From Prostheceraeus crozeri (lineage: Eukaryota > Platyhelminthes > Polycladida > Euryleptidae): a stretch of DNA of 64,000 bases. The stretch spans positions 1-64,000 of the forward strand of contig CAJQUW010004615.1 of assembly GCA_907163375.1 (NCBI GenBank), in the 5' to 3' direction. The position numbers and the translations under genes are program-made. Under the pieces are notes generated by a model, which searched no databases, had not been told where the DNA came from, and saw only the letters and a program-made list of their open reading frames with translations. Below, in pieces: positions 28,193 to 40,763 of the stretch (position 1 is the stretch's first letter; each line of letters begins with the position of its first letter).

Positions 28193-28371
28193 CTCCGTGG
28201 CACAGTCGTTAAGTGCTTGACCTAGCGATCTTTCGATCCAGAGGTCGAGCCCCGAAGATGTCATTGGAATTAGTCAGGATCGGTGTCCGGACTAAAAGAT
28301 CACAACGCCCCCGACTAGAGTCCGAACATTTCAGCACCGTACAAGTTACCAGTAGGGACATAAAACCATAA
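28193..28371 (+). mobile_element. tRNA-derived SINE, family 1, copy 3
   Basis: CTCCGTGGCACAGTCG, GGTCGAGCCCCGAAG and TGTCATTGGAA are shared with the copies at 20122 and 26283. It is more diverged in the 3' half. Confidence 0.7.
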
Positions 28372-31300
28372 TCTTTAATTTATTTCAGCAAGTTTTCGGC
28401 ATCGCACATTTGTGACATTGTGTGGCTCTCTTCCGCAAATCCCATGACCTGAAAAAATCAACTCTCGCAAAATTTTTAAAGCTGCGATGCGAAAGAATGA
28501 AATATGTAAGAATCACATGCTCGCAACGAGAATCAACACATCCTTTATCTGTCACTTCATTATTTGCAGTCATTTCATCACTGTCAGATCCTATCAACTG
28601 TTTCTCCCCTCTTCTTTATAAGATGGGTCCATAAATCATATGATAATCTACGTTACAACACAAAAGACAACGAATGCAGGCGTGGGAACTCGAATGTTTT
28701 AGATATACTACATATAAAGGATTTTTTGGTAGTGACGACAAATTTGAGCAACACATTTTTTTGAGTAGTATTTGAAAACTTCGCAATTTCAAGTCGTCTT
28801 TAGTCTTAGCAATCTCATTTGACAGTACGTCTCAGACTAGCAGAATTGTTTTACAGACTTATTGGAATGGTCATTTATGTAGTCAAATGGAATTACGACA
28901 CGCATAAAAAATTCCAAGCATCCAGGAAGAGGAAGAATACATTCTTAAATACCCTAGTGTAAAGTTGTGTAACAAAATTGATTCTTTAATTTCCAGCGCG
29001 CGTAAACATAAATTAATACCTAAAACATAGAGATCCGTACCCTAGCACATATTCGGTTGGATACTCCTTACCAAATTAACCAAGGTAACCAAATTTATGA
29101 ATGAAGTTAGCCACGAAACTGAAGAAAGCTAAATGACATTGATTTGCACGGAGTCATCAGGGAGGAACCATGTGGCTGCATAAAGCAAGGTTTCGGCCCC
29201 TCTCCAACCTGCACCACATTGCGGGGCCAGGCTTACCATATCGAATGAACGATAGGGAAAGTCTCTCCAAGGTTCAGATGCAGTCATATAACTTTGAACA
29301 ATACTTAGTAGCTTCGCTCTCCCCCGTCCCTCGATTCGCTTCAGAACTGGGTGTAAGGCTCAAATAAGCTGGCAAATAGTCGTACTTTATACTCGACCAT
29401 GTAACAATCCTACCCATTTCTTTCTTGTAAATCTGTTTCCCATTCTCACTTTCCAATTTAGAGACCATTAAATTGTTGTCTACCTGCTCATCTCTAATGT
29501 GCTCTTACATAACTCCTTAATGACAGATTTGCTTCACAACTTGGGTTTTTTCTCACTGCGTGTTGTAGGCTTTGCACGAAGGGTATTTGGGTCAGAGTTC
29601 GCTTAGTTAAAAACCCTCCACTCTGGATGGATAGAGCGCTAAGAATATGACATTCCACACATTAGAGAGACAAAACTTTGGCTGTAGTTCTGCCAACTCA
29701 ACTTCTTCCTAACATGAGAAATTGTCACTTGACATCGCAGTTCGTCAATCCTCAACTTTTTCTACAATTCCTATTGTCTCAAACACGACTTTTCTTAGCC
29801 TTAGTCAGCAACTTATTTTTCCATCATCGGATTTATCGAAACTTGTAACTTTTTCACATTCTTTATCGATGACTTCTCTCTCGATGCTCCCTCGCCTCTG
29901 CAGATGAATAATTGTGACTGAATTCAGCCAAGCGTCAACTTATAAATTCGAAATCTGATACAAAAATGCTTTTGAAAATGTTCTGATTAACTTTGAAAAA
30001 TTAATATTTCAGTAAATGCTTTCCCATGCCATGTATGCTAATTTGAGGCTGATTTCCACGATTACAGTTTCATGCATGAGAAATTCTGTAAATGGATGTT
30101 TTTGACGCTGATTAGTTTATTCCATGGGATACTTGTATCAAAAACGAATTGAAGGAATGTTCGGTTATAATTGAATCTCGCTGCGCAAAATATTATAATA
30201 ATTATGAAGTTCTATTCCATAGAGTAAGTAAGTCAGGTAGAGTAGCAACTCTGTATTAATTAAATACCTAATGTGTATGCGGTTTCGATTTTATTAAATG
30301 AACTCGAGTTGAGGCTCAGTACCACGTGTGAGACTGCAAATTTTTACACTTTTGGAGAAATTAACACGGAATTGGCTGACTGATCATGGTAGTAGCACTA
30401 CAGAAGGACTAATAGTATTTTCCAAATCCTCTGTCAAGACAATCTCTGTGTCAGCAAAATATCATAATCAAAGACAATAATCATAATTAACTTTAAAAGA
30501 TGCAAATGGGTCCACATTTCTATTCAGATTCAAGAAATTACGCATGAATTTAGTGAATCATAAAGTTAGGCCGCTGGAGATTGAATTTAAAACTTTTCAT
30601 TTAAAAATTTCAGCCAAGAAAGCACAGTAAATCTCGACATTCCCATGAAGACTTGTATTATAATTCAATTCATGAAATTCCCTTGATAATTTGCTTAACG
30701 TCCGCTCATTGATGGTACCTGTTAGTAGATATATAATGAGCTTCATACTACTTACATAGTAGGTTTACGTCACTAATATGTAAATATAATTTGCAAAAAT
30801 TTAGCCTCTTAAAAAGTGATGAACTTTATTTCTAGACCGCAGGAACGTTATCTCCGCAAAAACTGAATATTTTGATACAAAAATTTTCACTGTACACTGA
30901 GATTTCTTGCAGTCCACTTTACCTACTATATACTAACTCTATGCTCTATTCATTGGCAAGATTATCTGAATGAAAATACATGTACTTTGCAATGCTCCTA
31001 TTTCATTGCATTTTAAGCACCTTTTTTTGTCGAATATTACCCGCCCTCACATGTCATTTGAGTTTGACTACACAGATACTCGTTGTTAAAAGTTTTTCAA
31101 CTGTTAGCGCAACTGAAGCTCAAGACCCTGAGATAATTAATATTACATAAATCTTGATTATTTTTTGCCCCCTTTGTTCTTTCCATCATAAAGTACGAGT
31201 ATATCTGCTTATTTAGAAATCGATTCGCACGGTTATCTCCGGCCCGAAATGCACTTCTTATCAAAACGATGAAGTCGATATGAAGCGATCAAAACGAACA

Positions 31301-31794
31301 TCAACACATACTTTAGAGCCGTCATCAGCATCGCAATCATGTTTTTCTTCGATTTGTTCCTTTTCGTATCTCAATGTACACACTATTTGTATTTCATCAA
31401 CTTCGAAACAGTTAAATCTTAAAATTGAAAATTTGTTTCTACAATCCGACCTCAACCAGAACTCGTTCTTAAATTTCAAAAATCGAACAACCCCTGGTTG
31501 TTGAACCGACGTAAACTTTGCACCAGCGCCGTGCTCTTCATCTGTGTAATTTGTAAATGCTTCTCATCATTTACTTTCACGGTCTGCAACCTTGAATTCA
31601 TTCAGTCTGTAATTGACCCTTGACAAAGAATTACGAAATATCGGGTATTGCAAATCATAATAAGCGTCCTGCGAAGCCATTGGCAATAAATCTTTTTTCA
31701 AGCGTTTTTAAGAAGAGGCTGGCTGCTGTTAGTCGTTATGAAGAGTTTCAAACTGAGGTAGTTCTAGTGCTGTTATGAATTATTCTTACAGTGC
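28372..31794. other. No gene seen
   Basis: Several short frames exist on both strands, none with a recognisable domain. Composition is host-like and AT-rich. Confidence 0.45.
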
Positions 31795-32482
31795 AACTGC
31801 CATAGTTGGCATAAAGCATTCTTACAGTACAGATGCTGCAGTGTTGGTATGAAGTATTCTTGCATTGGTATTACATTGGAAGTATTCTTGCATTGAGGCT
31901 GTTGTGGTGTTGGTATGAAGTATTCTTGCATTGAGGCTGTTGTGGTATTGGTATGAAGAAATCTTTCATTGAGGCTGTTGTGGTGTTGATATGAAGTAAT
32001 CTTGAATTGAGGCTGTTGTAGTGTTGGTTTGAAGTATTCTTGAATTGAGACTGTTGTAGTGTTGATATGAAGTAATCTTGAATTGAGGCTGTTGTGGTGT
32101 TGGTATGAATAAATCTTTCATTGAGGCTGTTGTGGTGTTGATATGAAGTAATCTTGAATTGAGGCTGTTGTGGTGTTGATATGAAGTAATCTTGAATTGA
32201 GGCTGTTGTGGTGTTGGTTTGAAGTATTCTTGCATTGAGGCTGTTGTGGTGTTGGTATGAAGAAATCTTTCATTGAGGCTGTTGTGGTGTTGATATGAAG
32301 TATTCTTGAATTGAGACTGTTGTAGTGTTGGTTTGAAGTATTCTTGCATTGAGGCTGTTGTGGTATTGGTATGAAGAAATCTTTCATTGAGGCTGTTGTG
32401 GTGTTGATATGAAGTAATCTTGAATTGAGACTGTTGTAGTGTTGATTTGAAGTATTCTTGCATTGAGACTGTTGTAGTGTGC
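31795..32482. repeat. 38-bp minisatellite
   Basis: About 18 tandem units of GAGGCTGTTGTGGTGTTGAT plus an ATGAAGTAATCTTGAATT-type half, with period 38 bp where intact (for example 32161 to 32199). Because 38 is not a multiple of three, two overlapping minus-strand frames look repetitive (NTTTASMQEYF-type). These are unlikely to be genes. Confidence 0.9.
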
Positions 32483-34373
32483 AGGTGTGAAGTACGCGTA
32501 TACTCATAGAGGCCGCTCCCTCATTGATATAAACATTCTTTCGTTTAATCTCGAGGACACTAATGGCTATTTGTTAGCATTTATTATTTTCACGAGGTGA
32601 AGCTGTTCTCTTGTTGCTATTCATCTCTCTCGCAGTCTCCCACAAGATTCACACGAATAAGAGCGAAAATTGATGACTGTATCTGTCATAAATTGAATGA
32701 TACATGAATACTTCGTGATGAGCTGTTGATATTAAGTTCTTGTCATAAAACAGGAACAGTGACAATTCCGAATCATGATTGACCAGAAGACAAACTGCTC
32801 TCTCCAGATGTCATGAAATTCGAATACTGTTTTACACGGCCGTCAAAATCATTATCACTGACATTTCAAAGTGCTGCACATCATACTCGCGCGACGTGGG
32901 GACGTTGTTATGGGAAGAGAAAAGGTTGGGAAGGTCTCTCCGTTGCTCAGCAACTTCGGCCAAGAGTAGAAACGTTCAATATGAAGGCGAATTCCCAGCT
33001 CGCTCTTTATCCATATTCCGAAATCAATGCCTTTCATCTTATCTTCAAATCCTAAATTATCTTCTTCTCTGTCGACAGAATTGATTTCTACCTAATCTCA
33101 TTTTTGTCTCAGTATGACATTTGCGTCTTCATGGTTTCATCTGTGTCATGTTTAGAAATAATAGCAGATTAGTTTATGTATGCAAGCCAGCTTTTATCAT
33201 AATTATCATATTCTGCTGCAACAACCCATAATTCACACGAAAGTTACTCAGCATTCCTAATGTAGAATGAATTCAATACTTAACATTTCGCACTTTGAAG
33301 GTAATTGTAAGAATTCCAGCTGCATTTAGTGGAAACATGCTGGACATGAACGATGAAGCCGAGTAACCTTCCCGTGACCCGAAAGACAACAGATCCAACT
33401 AGTTACTGGTATATTCCAGAGACTATGATGCTGTCATGTTACATACTACGGTTTTCAAAATTCCGACTTTTTCTTATCACGGATCCCGCGATCTGTCCTG
33501 CGGGATTAGCAATTTAAATGCATTTACTGATAGCATGCTTAGGCTAGCGTAGGCTGAGCAATACGATGCGCTGTTTTGAATTCTTAGATGAGTTCTTTGA
33601 ACGATGCCCTGCACAATACAACTCATGATATCAGATAGACATATGCCTAATTTTTTTTTGACTAAAGAGAATACACATTTCAGTAAGAATGTCAGTTGAG
33701 GTAAGCAATACATGCAAATCATTAGCAGTATAAGACAAATGCTTACGAACAGTAAGAATAGTCAATTATGAGTTATGAATTAAAGAAAATAATTGAGAAA
33801 CACCTGACAATCAATAATTCTAAAGTCGGCTTCTCGACTGACAAATTCGATATCAACATTTTGTGAATCATCATTGAAGTAGACTGATCGAGATCCACGT
33901 AGACATAAAAGACAAGAACGCAACAAATGAAAAGATGAAATGTGTAGTGCCCACCCACTTTATGGTCCTACTGTATTCGACATTCCTTTTCTCGGATAAT
34001 TTTACGGATAGTCTTTTGTAGAATGTACGACATTCTTTGGCCATACCACAGGCACATGAGAAGACCAACGGAGTAAAGGAGCCTTAATCTGCTGTGCGTA
34101 ATATTGGACATATGCCTAAATGTCCATGACTTAATGATAAATTTTCTTTTCACATGCAAGCATAAACTGTAACACTAAGTAGATCTGAATATCATGCACA
34201 ATGTACGCTGTCGCATTGAAAACTAGTATGTGATTTTCAAATCGAAGTGCAAGTCCCGCGACTTTTGTGACGTCTCGTAAAACCCCGATATTGTATAATA
34301 TTCGCTTCAAAAATTCATTAAATATTAGTGCGCTTGTGTGCATACCGCTCATTCATTCTTTCTCTCGATTAAC
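32483..34373. other. No gene seen
   Basis: Only short frames without recognisable motifs. Confidence 0.45.
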
Positions 34374-34700
34374 TGAACATAGTTATGTTTTTTGATATCA
34401 ATGATGTAAATAATTTTTGGCGTGCTGCACAAAGATAAGCTAGAATTAATTCTAGTACATGATAAAATGCATGAATAAGTAATACACGCTTACATGAAAT
34501 TATAAGACTATCGTGTCTGATGTATCCTTGATAGTTTAGGCCTAATATTGATAATGAAAATGGAAAAGCTTCAAATATAGCAATTACAATTTGCAACAAA
34601 GAATTGCGTTAATCTTCATTGTAGGTTCCTTTTTACTCCATCTTCATGCATTCTGATAGCCTAAAAACAGATGTTAACGAATCCCGGGATTGAAAACCCT
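34374..34700 (-). repeat. Inverted copy of the 23.3-23.6 kb repeat
   Basis: In reverse orientation it matches 23280-23600 (CTAGAATTAATTCTAG, ACATCAGACATGGTAG-like, CCCGGGATTCGTTA). It ends with AATCCCGGGATTGAAAACCCTA, the same end motif as the nested element at 23225-23915. The mariner copy starts a few bases further right. Confidence 0.7.
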
Positions 34701-34708
34701 ATTACATA

Positions 34709-36002
34709 CGAGGGGTGATTGAAAAGTTCGCGGCCCGATATAGAAAAAAGCATATTTCGCATACGATACATATTTATTTTTCCACATAATCGCCCCTACA
34801 ATCAACGCACTTAGCCCAACGGTGCTGCAATGCGCGGATCCCTTGCTCATAGAAGTGTGAGTCTTTGGAGTCCAGATACTCCTCAACGGCCTCCATGACG
34901 TCATTGTTGGATGCGAAGTGCTGACCACTGAGCTCCAATTTCATTTTTGGGAAGAGATGAAAGTCCGATGGTGCCAGATCAGGAGAATGGGGTGGAAGGG
35001 AAATAATGTCAAACCCACAACCTTGGATGGCAGACATGGCGGTAGCGGAGGTGTGAGCAGGCGCATTGTCTTGATGGAAGAGCACGCCTTTCGTGAGCTT
35101 CCCTCTCCGCTTGATCTTGATCTGCACTCGTAACTGCTGCAACAAATGAGCGCAGTACTCGCCAGTAATTGTCCGACCAGTCTCTAGGAAGTCCAACAAC
35201 AAAACTCCCTTCGAATCCCAAAAAATGGAGGCCATGACCTTTCCCGCGGACCTGGTGACCTTGTCTTTCCGCGGAGTTGGTGATCCTGGGTGCCTCCATT
35301 GTTTCGATTGTTCTTTCGACTCTGGCTGATGGTGGTGAACCCAAGTTTCATCCATCGTAATGAACCGGTCCATGAAATGTTCAGGATCTCTTACGAACAG
35401 CGCCAGGTTGTCCCTTGAGATGAGAAAGCGGGCTCGTTTGTTCTCTGGTGTGAGCAGTCGTGGCACCCATCGAGCGGAAACTTTGTTCATGCCAAGTTCA
35501 TGATGGATGATGTTATGGACACGCTCTTGTGAAATCTTCAGTTCGAAGGCAATCTTTCGCTCGGTTGTACGGCGATCATCAAGAATAATCTTTTGAACAT
35601 GATCGATCACATCTTCTGTGCTCACTGTCACTGGTCTTCCACAACAGGGATCATCTTCCAAGCTCTCTCTTCCTTGCTTGAATTCTGAAGCCCACTTCTT
35701 GACTGTGGTGTAGGACGGAGCTTTCTCCAACCATATCATCATGAATCTCCTTTGGTGTGAGTCCTTTCAAGCCGAGATAACGAATGACAGCTCGATTTGA
35801 AACGTGATCCATCTTACGCAACACTTATCTGACTAACTGACTGATAACTTCAGTAAGTAGCTGTGGTTTACCAACAGTTCACCGGATCGACTGATCACTC
35901 GTCATGCGCCGTCAGCACATTCCATTGTATCAATCCACATGTGCATAATGGCCTGGCTTTAAGCTTTCTATGTCAGGCCGCGAACTTATCAATCACCCCT
36001 CG
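34709..36002 (-). mobile_element. Mariner transposon (1,294 bp) with TA target duplications
   Basis: The terminal inverted repeat CGAGGGGTGATTGA(A/T)AAGTT begins at 34709 and its inverted match ends at 36002. Both are flanked by TA (34707-34708 and 36003-36004). The element is complete in length and recently inserted by appearance. Confidence 0.92.
34774..35812 (-). pseudogene. Mariner transposase, frameshifted near the N-terminus
   Basis: The ATG at 35812 opens a frame with the usual mariner N-terminus (VSNRAVIRYLGLKG). A frame change near 35725-35740 breaks it, and the remaining 322-residue frame (35742-34774) carries the rest: helix-turn-helix region, TMDETWVHHHQPE (first Asp), FHQDNAPAHTS (second Asp) and HSPDLAPSDFHLFP (third Asp), a DD34D-type catalytic set. 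The last residues read WAKCVDCRGDYVE, as in family members. It is not functional as it stands because of the N-terminal frameshift. Confidence 0.9.
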
Positions 36003-36684
36003 TACACGAAAGAGCATGGATCTACATTCGATGCTTAATTAATACGCTGTGATTCCTCCTGTGAGATTGTTTCCGCATCAAATTTGAGAGTTCAAGAAAT
36101 GTTTCACAGTTGTTTCAAAATTTTATTTTTGTGAAGGATTATGCAAATGAATGGCATCACCAGTAGTAGGGACATGACCTCTTGCTTGACATCCAGTGAA
36201 TTAAATAAGGTCACTTCTCATCACATCTTTGCGTTACGAAGTCACAATGGATCAGCCTTCAACCACAATTTGTTCAGCTCCTTTTTTTATGACATAGTCA
36301 GTCCATTATTATGAAATTTCAATTCCGCCCAGTCTTAAAATCAACTAAAATAGACAACTCTCAAAAGATGCAAAATGAATCGTTCAGCGTGCTAATGGGA
36401 AAATGTGCGGTCACATTGGATCTCTTCTGAAGATTTTCATTTAAAGGCTGTGAGATGACCGACTGTGGAATCAAGTTTGAAATAATATTATAAAAGATGT
36501 TATAAATATTATTATAATTAAATAATTATAAAATAATTATAATTATCATTATCATTATAATTAAATATAATTAAAATATAAAATTAAAATTAAATATAAT
36601 TAAATATAATTATTATAATTAATTATAATTATAATTGTAAAATAATTATTAAATAATATTATAAAAGATGAACAAGGTGCACCG

Positions 36685-36727
<43 letters not shown>
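36003..36727. repeat. AT-rich low-complexity and (TA)n microsatellite
   Basis: Bases about 36480-36670 are nearly pure A/T (TTATAATTA-type). About 36690-36728 is a (TA)n run of some 20 units directly abutting the next element. No gene. Confidence 0.85.
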
Positions 36728-36730
<3 letters not shown>

Positions 36731-36785
36731 AGTATGTAATCACACCCAGATGTTATAAAGAAAAACTAAGCAAATAAATAAGACA

Positions 36786-36824
36786 GCCCGACCGGTTTCT
36801 GCCTGTTGCAGGCTTCTCAAGGGC
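36786..36824 (-). ncRNA. Hammerhead-ribozyme-like motif, left arm copy
   Basis: Inverted copy of 38885-38923: stem I GCCC/GGGC, stem II GCCTG/CAGGC, GAAA and CCGGTC. See the other copy for details. The catalytic core CUGANGA is not perfect. Confidence 0.35.
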
Positions 36825-36895
36825 ATAGAATGATTTATTATACAATTCGTATATCATCAAACTGAATTAAAATCATAGCATTCAAAATCCATGTA

Positions 36896-38232
36896 CACTC
36901 TTTAGCAAAATTAATGTTACATACGGGTACACTCACATGTGAAAAAATTTATCTGCCCCTCTTTTCCTGTCTTATGATAGCCTATTATGCTTGTTCCTTG
37001 ATACGATAGCATTTTGTGAGAACTAATGTATTTATTGTGAAAATATTTGTAAGTCCATAAGTAATTAGTATTGGGTGATAACAACTCCACGAGCTGCGAT
37101 TACTGCTGAGATGCGATCATTCATATTCTTTATCAATGAGTCATTAAAAGATTGTGGTATCAATTGCTATTTTGCCAGGAGCCACTGTTTCAGCTGTTTT
37201 ATTGTTTTTGTGGGAGTGGAACGACAATTGATTTTCCTACCGAGGAAATCCCAGATATGCCCTATGGTATTCAAATCAGGGCTGCAAGGAGGCCCTGGGC
37301 AGTGATCGTATTTCACGCTTTCCTGAAAGAATTAACTCGCTGTGTGAGCATATGCACTGTAATCCTGAAAGATGAAATTACGCAAACGTCGATATTCAGT
37401 CCACACTGAAACCTTTTGCCTCCACAAGCACAAAAGCTCTCTTGTCAATTCCAGCCATTCTGATTAGACGTCGGTTGCTTCGAGATGCAATTCTTTTCCG
37501 TCCTGATCGAATACCATTTTTGCATTTCTGAATGCCAAATTCTTCCTGCCAACGCAAGAGTCTGTCTTAGGCCTTAGTGCACACTTCTTCGGTTGTAAGA
37601 TGTTCTTCACTTAAACCAATTTCATATCACCTAAGAAAATCGCTGTCTTTAATCTGTCGATTCACCATGAACAGAAACTTTTTTCATTTGATAATGAAAT
37701 AATAAATGAACAAGCAATGATGAGTAATTACTACGGTACTGCATTTACACGTTAGATGATTGGCTAAGGCTCACTATCTATGTACATACCATATGCATAT
37801 GCATTAGACTGTTATGAGATGAATTTGAATGAAAATCATGCATATGTTACCAACTTCTTAACAAATGAATGGGGCAATGTAACATTAGTTATGATTATGA
37901 ATCCAATTACTCGTATAATTGACTCGTGGATGAGTCCAAATACATTTTAATTCTAAAAGCATTTTCTCTTGTCTGTACACTGATGTGTGTTTCATTTTTC
38001 TAACCAATGATTTTGATACCAAAACATTCATTGAGAGAAAAGTAGCCATGTTTGACAAAATTTCATGTAGTAGACGACCGTTCAAAGATGTAGCCAATAA
38101 TTATAGTGAACCATCAAAAGGAGACCAATGTCTTTCAGATGATATATGATACTTTTGTAATCAAATGAACTGAATGGTTGCAAAGACTGAGATGTTTCAA
38201 CAGTTGTAGTGATGTAACATGAATTTTTTAAG
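36896..38232 (-). mobile_element. Tc1-like transposon remnant nested in the fold-back element
   Basis: It is flanked by TA (36894-36895; 38233-38234). The ends are similar inverted repeats (AAAATTAATGTTACAT left; AAAAATTCATGTTACAT right, inverted). The minus strand near 37060-37300 reads PDLNTIGHIWDFLGRK and ISAVIAARG, the C-terminal signature of Tc1 transposases. Further upstream (about 37430-37570) is an RKRIASRSNRRLIRMA-like segment. Frames are broken; inactive. Confidence 0.8.
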
Positions 38233-38884
38233 TACAATATCGAAATACCAAAGAAAGATAATGATATCTCTATCACCTCTAAGCTGAAAAAGGAAAAATT
38301 ATAACAAACTAAGTATCCCTATTTAAGGAGGCATCAATCCTTCTAATAAAAAACTTTTCTTTCTCTTCCCTATACAATTTTGTGCAGGTAGGTGGTAATT
38401 TTAGAATCGGCATGACATAGAACAATTGGTTGGAGTTGTGTGCACAGTTGAATATATGATTACTAGCATAGAGGGAGCGATAGTTCTCATCCCTTAATTG
38501 TTGACGGTGCACTCGAACTCTTGCGCGCAAAGACTCTCCTGTTTGGCCGTTGTAAGTGGCTCTACATCCTGCACATTGCAGGGCATAAATTATGTTTCTG
38601 GAATTTCAGTTAATATTGGATTCTATGTCATGCCGATTCTAAAATTACCACCTACCTGCACAAAATTGTATAGGGAAGAGAAGGAAAAGTTTTTTTATTA
38701 GAAGGATTGATGCCTCCTTAAATAGGGATACTTAGTTTGTTATATTTTTTCCTTTTTCAGCTTAGAGGTGATAGAGATATCATTATCTTTCTTTGGTATT
38801 TCGATATCATACTTACATGGATTTTGAATGCTATGATTTTAATTCAGTTTGATGATATACGAATTGTATAATAAATCATTCTAT

Positions 38885-38923
38885 GCCCTTGAGAAGCCTG
38901 CAACAGGCAGAAACCGGTCGGGC
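38885..38923 (+). ncRNA. Hammerhead-ribozyme-like motif, right arm copy
   Basis: GCCC (38885-38888) pairs with GGGC (38920-38923). A second stem GCCTG-CAA-CAGGC follows, then GAAA (38910-38913) and a short CCGG stem ending in GUC, a valid hammerhead cleavage triplet. The segment between stems I and II is TTGAGA rather than the consensus CTGANGA, so activity is doubtful. Penelope-like elements are known to carry hammerhead motifs in their terminal repeats. Confidence 0.4.
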
Positions 38924-38981
38924 TGTCTTATTTATTTGCTTAGTTTTTCTTTATTACATCTGGGTGTGATTACATACTGGT

Positions 38982-40364
38982 ATTTATTTCCATTTTCGAT
39001 TTTCTATTATCTATATGATAGTAAATATAACCGACACTTGAAAGTATAAATCAAAAGCCTTAATATTATTATTAATTATTTACTATTATCATTTTCCATT
39101 TTTTGGTGCATTCATTTTTCAACCATATATATATGAATAGTGAAGTCTAAACCCTCTCAAAATAGAGATCATGCATATTTGCTTTTCAGTTTGTCTGACG
39201 AAGTACAATAAAGTACGGAAACCGGTAACACCAAAGACGTATTTTGGCTCTCTTATTTATATTTATAATGTATTACCGTTTCTTGTTCTAATATCACAAT
39301 TGATTTATTAAACTGAATAAAATATAATAAAAGATACTGGTGACCGGGGTCACCTAATTTTACCCGTTGACTCATGACTCGGATCCATCGCTGGTTGATG
39401 TCGATCAAATAAACTGAACCTCGATCTAGTCTGTGAACATGTATAGCATTTGAATTAGAACGAAGATTTTGAATTTGGAGCATTAATAAACATACTTAGA
39501 TAGGCATCCAAGTTTGTATTAGCAACGAGTTTTAGGTCGATAGTGGCAGATAGAATCACACACGATCATATTCATCGTAAATACTTACGTGCCTTATCAG
39601 ATAGCTATTTTTAGCCATATGATTTCAAGTGTACAGCCAATTTACAGCCGATCGATGTTTCTCATCTATTTCCTTCGCACATAGTATATCCGCCTCCGTG
39701 GCCTCCCCACGATGTGTGAATTGGCAGTGGCGCAACGCCATTGTTTATCTGTTTGTTGAACAAAAAGTGTTTACTATCCTCATTCAGTCGGTGACATTTT
39801 GGCATTCTTTCAATATTCGTTTTGTTTATTGAAGCTGCGAGCATTATTCTTCACTTTTTCTTCACCTTGAGTTTGAACCCACATTCTCAGCCCAATAAAA
39901 CAATGTTTTCACACACAGTGAGAATATCAAAGTTTTCATTTTTGTTTATCAAATATGAAGTCGTTGAGTGCAAAGCTCTCAGTAATCTGTACGTGTAAAC
40001 TGATCATCTTTTAACTCTATCTGTGTTGGTAGATAGGAATGGCCGAAACGAAGTAAGAAAAGTTAATGCTTACTGTCGGCGGCACTCGTGAAATCTTCCT
40101 CGATGCCTCGGTGGAGACTTACTGGGCTAGAAAGGAGGAAGTTTAGTTTCGAGGAGCCGTGAAATATTGCAAATTAGGGCTCCATGTCTTCCACAATTAC
40201 GTGTTTGTGGTTGTACTTGAACTGCCTACCTCCTGTTCTCTAATATATGTAATAGACCACTAAGCTGCGTCAGCAACAGAGGTTTGCTGCAAAAGGGGAC
40301 CATTAGTAGCTAAATGGCAACTGTAATCGAACTCGGTGCTGCATTCGGTGCTTCTATTCTTCCC
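38982..40364. other. No gene; contains a hammerhead-like motif
   Basis: Apart from the motif at 39188-39231 no recognisable feature is present. Short frames only. Confidence 0.45.
39188..39231 (+). ncRNA. Hammerhead-ribozyme candidate with consensus core
   Basis: CTGACGA (39195-39201) matches the CUGANGA core. Stem II is GTAC (39203-39206) with GTAC (39213-39216) around an AATAAA loop. GAAA follows at 39218-39221, then a minimal CCGG stem and the GUA cleavage triplet. Flanking TGT (39192-39194) can pair with ACA (39228-39230) as the inner part of stem I. This is the layout of the small type-I hammerheads of Penelope-like elements, and a GAAACCGGT block is shared with the element at 36728-38981. 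Confidence 0.5.
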
Positions 40365-40763
40365 CCTCCACATTTTTCAAGTTTTCCAATATCATCAAAT
40401 TTCGCCAAAGTTAGTCACATTGGGTTTAGAATAGACTTGATCTGTCACTGAGTGAAACTACAGCACCACTGAGAAGTCATACTTGAACCCTGGGATGAAG
40501 GATTGGTATCTTGGATACTCAGTTAGAATACAAGGTGCAGCTGTGATCATGAACTTCGTGGGATTGTTGTCTACAGACAAATGACGAGCAGTTGTCGAAT
40601 TCTGAGACTGTAAATGTTCTACAAGTCAGATAAGAGGAGCTTTACACACTCAACGCTATGCCACGTGAGTGAGAACAGGTAGGATCAAGAGAAAATCTTT
40701 GACGATGCAACACTTCCGGGTGTCAACAACAGAAATGTGGGGGGGGGGAAGAATAGAAGTACC
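40365..40763 (+). repeat. Dispersed repeat, uninterrupted copy
   Basis: Matches 22909-23980 without the roughly 690-bp nested element. It includes a G-run near 40740. Confidence 0.75.

Larger units (their letters stand above)
36728..38981. mobile_element. Penelope-like fold-back element, split by a Tc1 insertion
   Basis: The outer ends are inverted repeats (ACCAGTATGTAATCACACCC at 36728; complement ending at 38981). The right arm about 38618-38981 is continuous. Its left counterpart is split into 36728-36895 and 38233-38420. Between the arms, the minus strand around 38420-38620 encodes a GIY-YIG-like segment (ALQCAGCRATYNGQTGESLRAR) as in Penelope-like retroelements. Head-to-head duplicated ends are usual in that group. 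Confidence 0.75.

Noticed and set aside
31966-32507. Two overlapping minus-strand frames with NTTTASM repeats
   Set aside because: Frames through a 38-bp minisatellite; the period is not a multiple of three and both frames are equally open.
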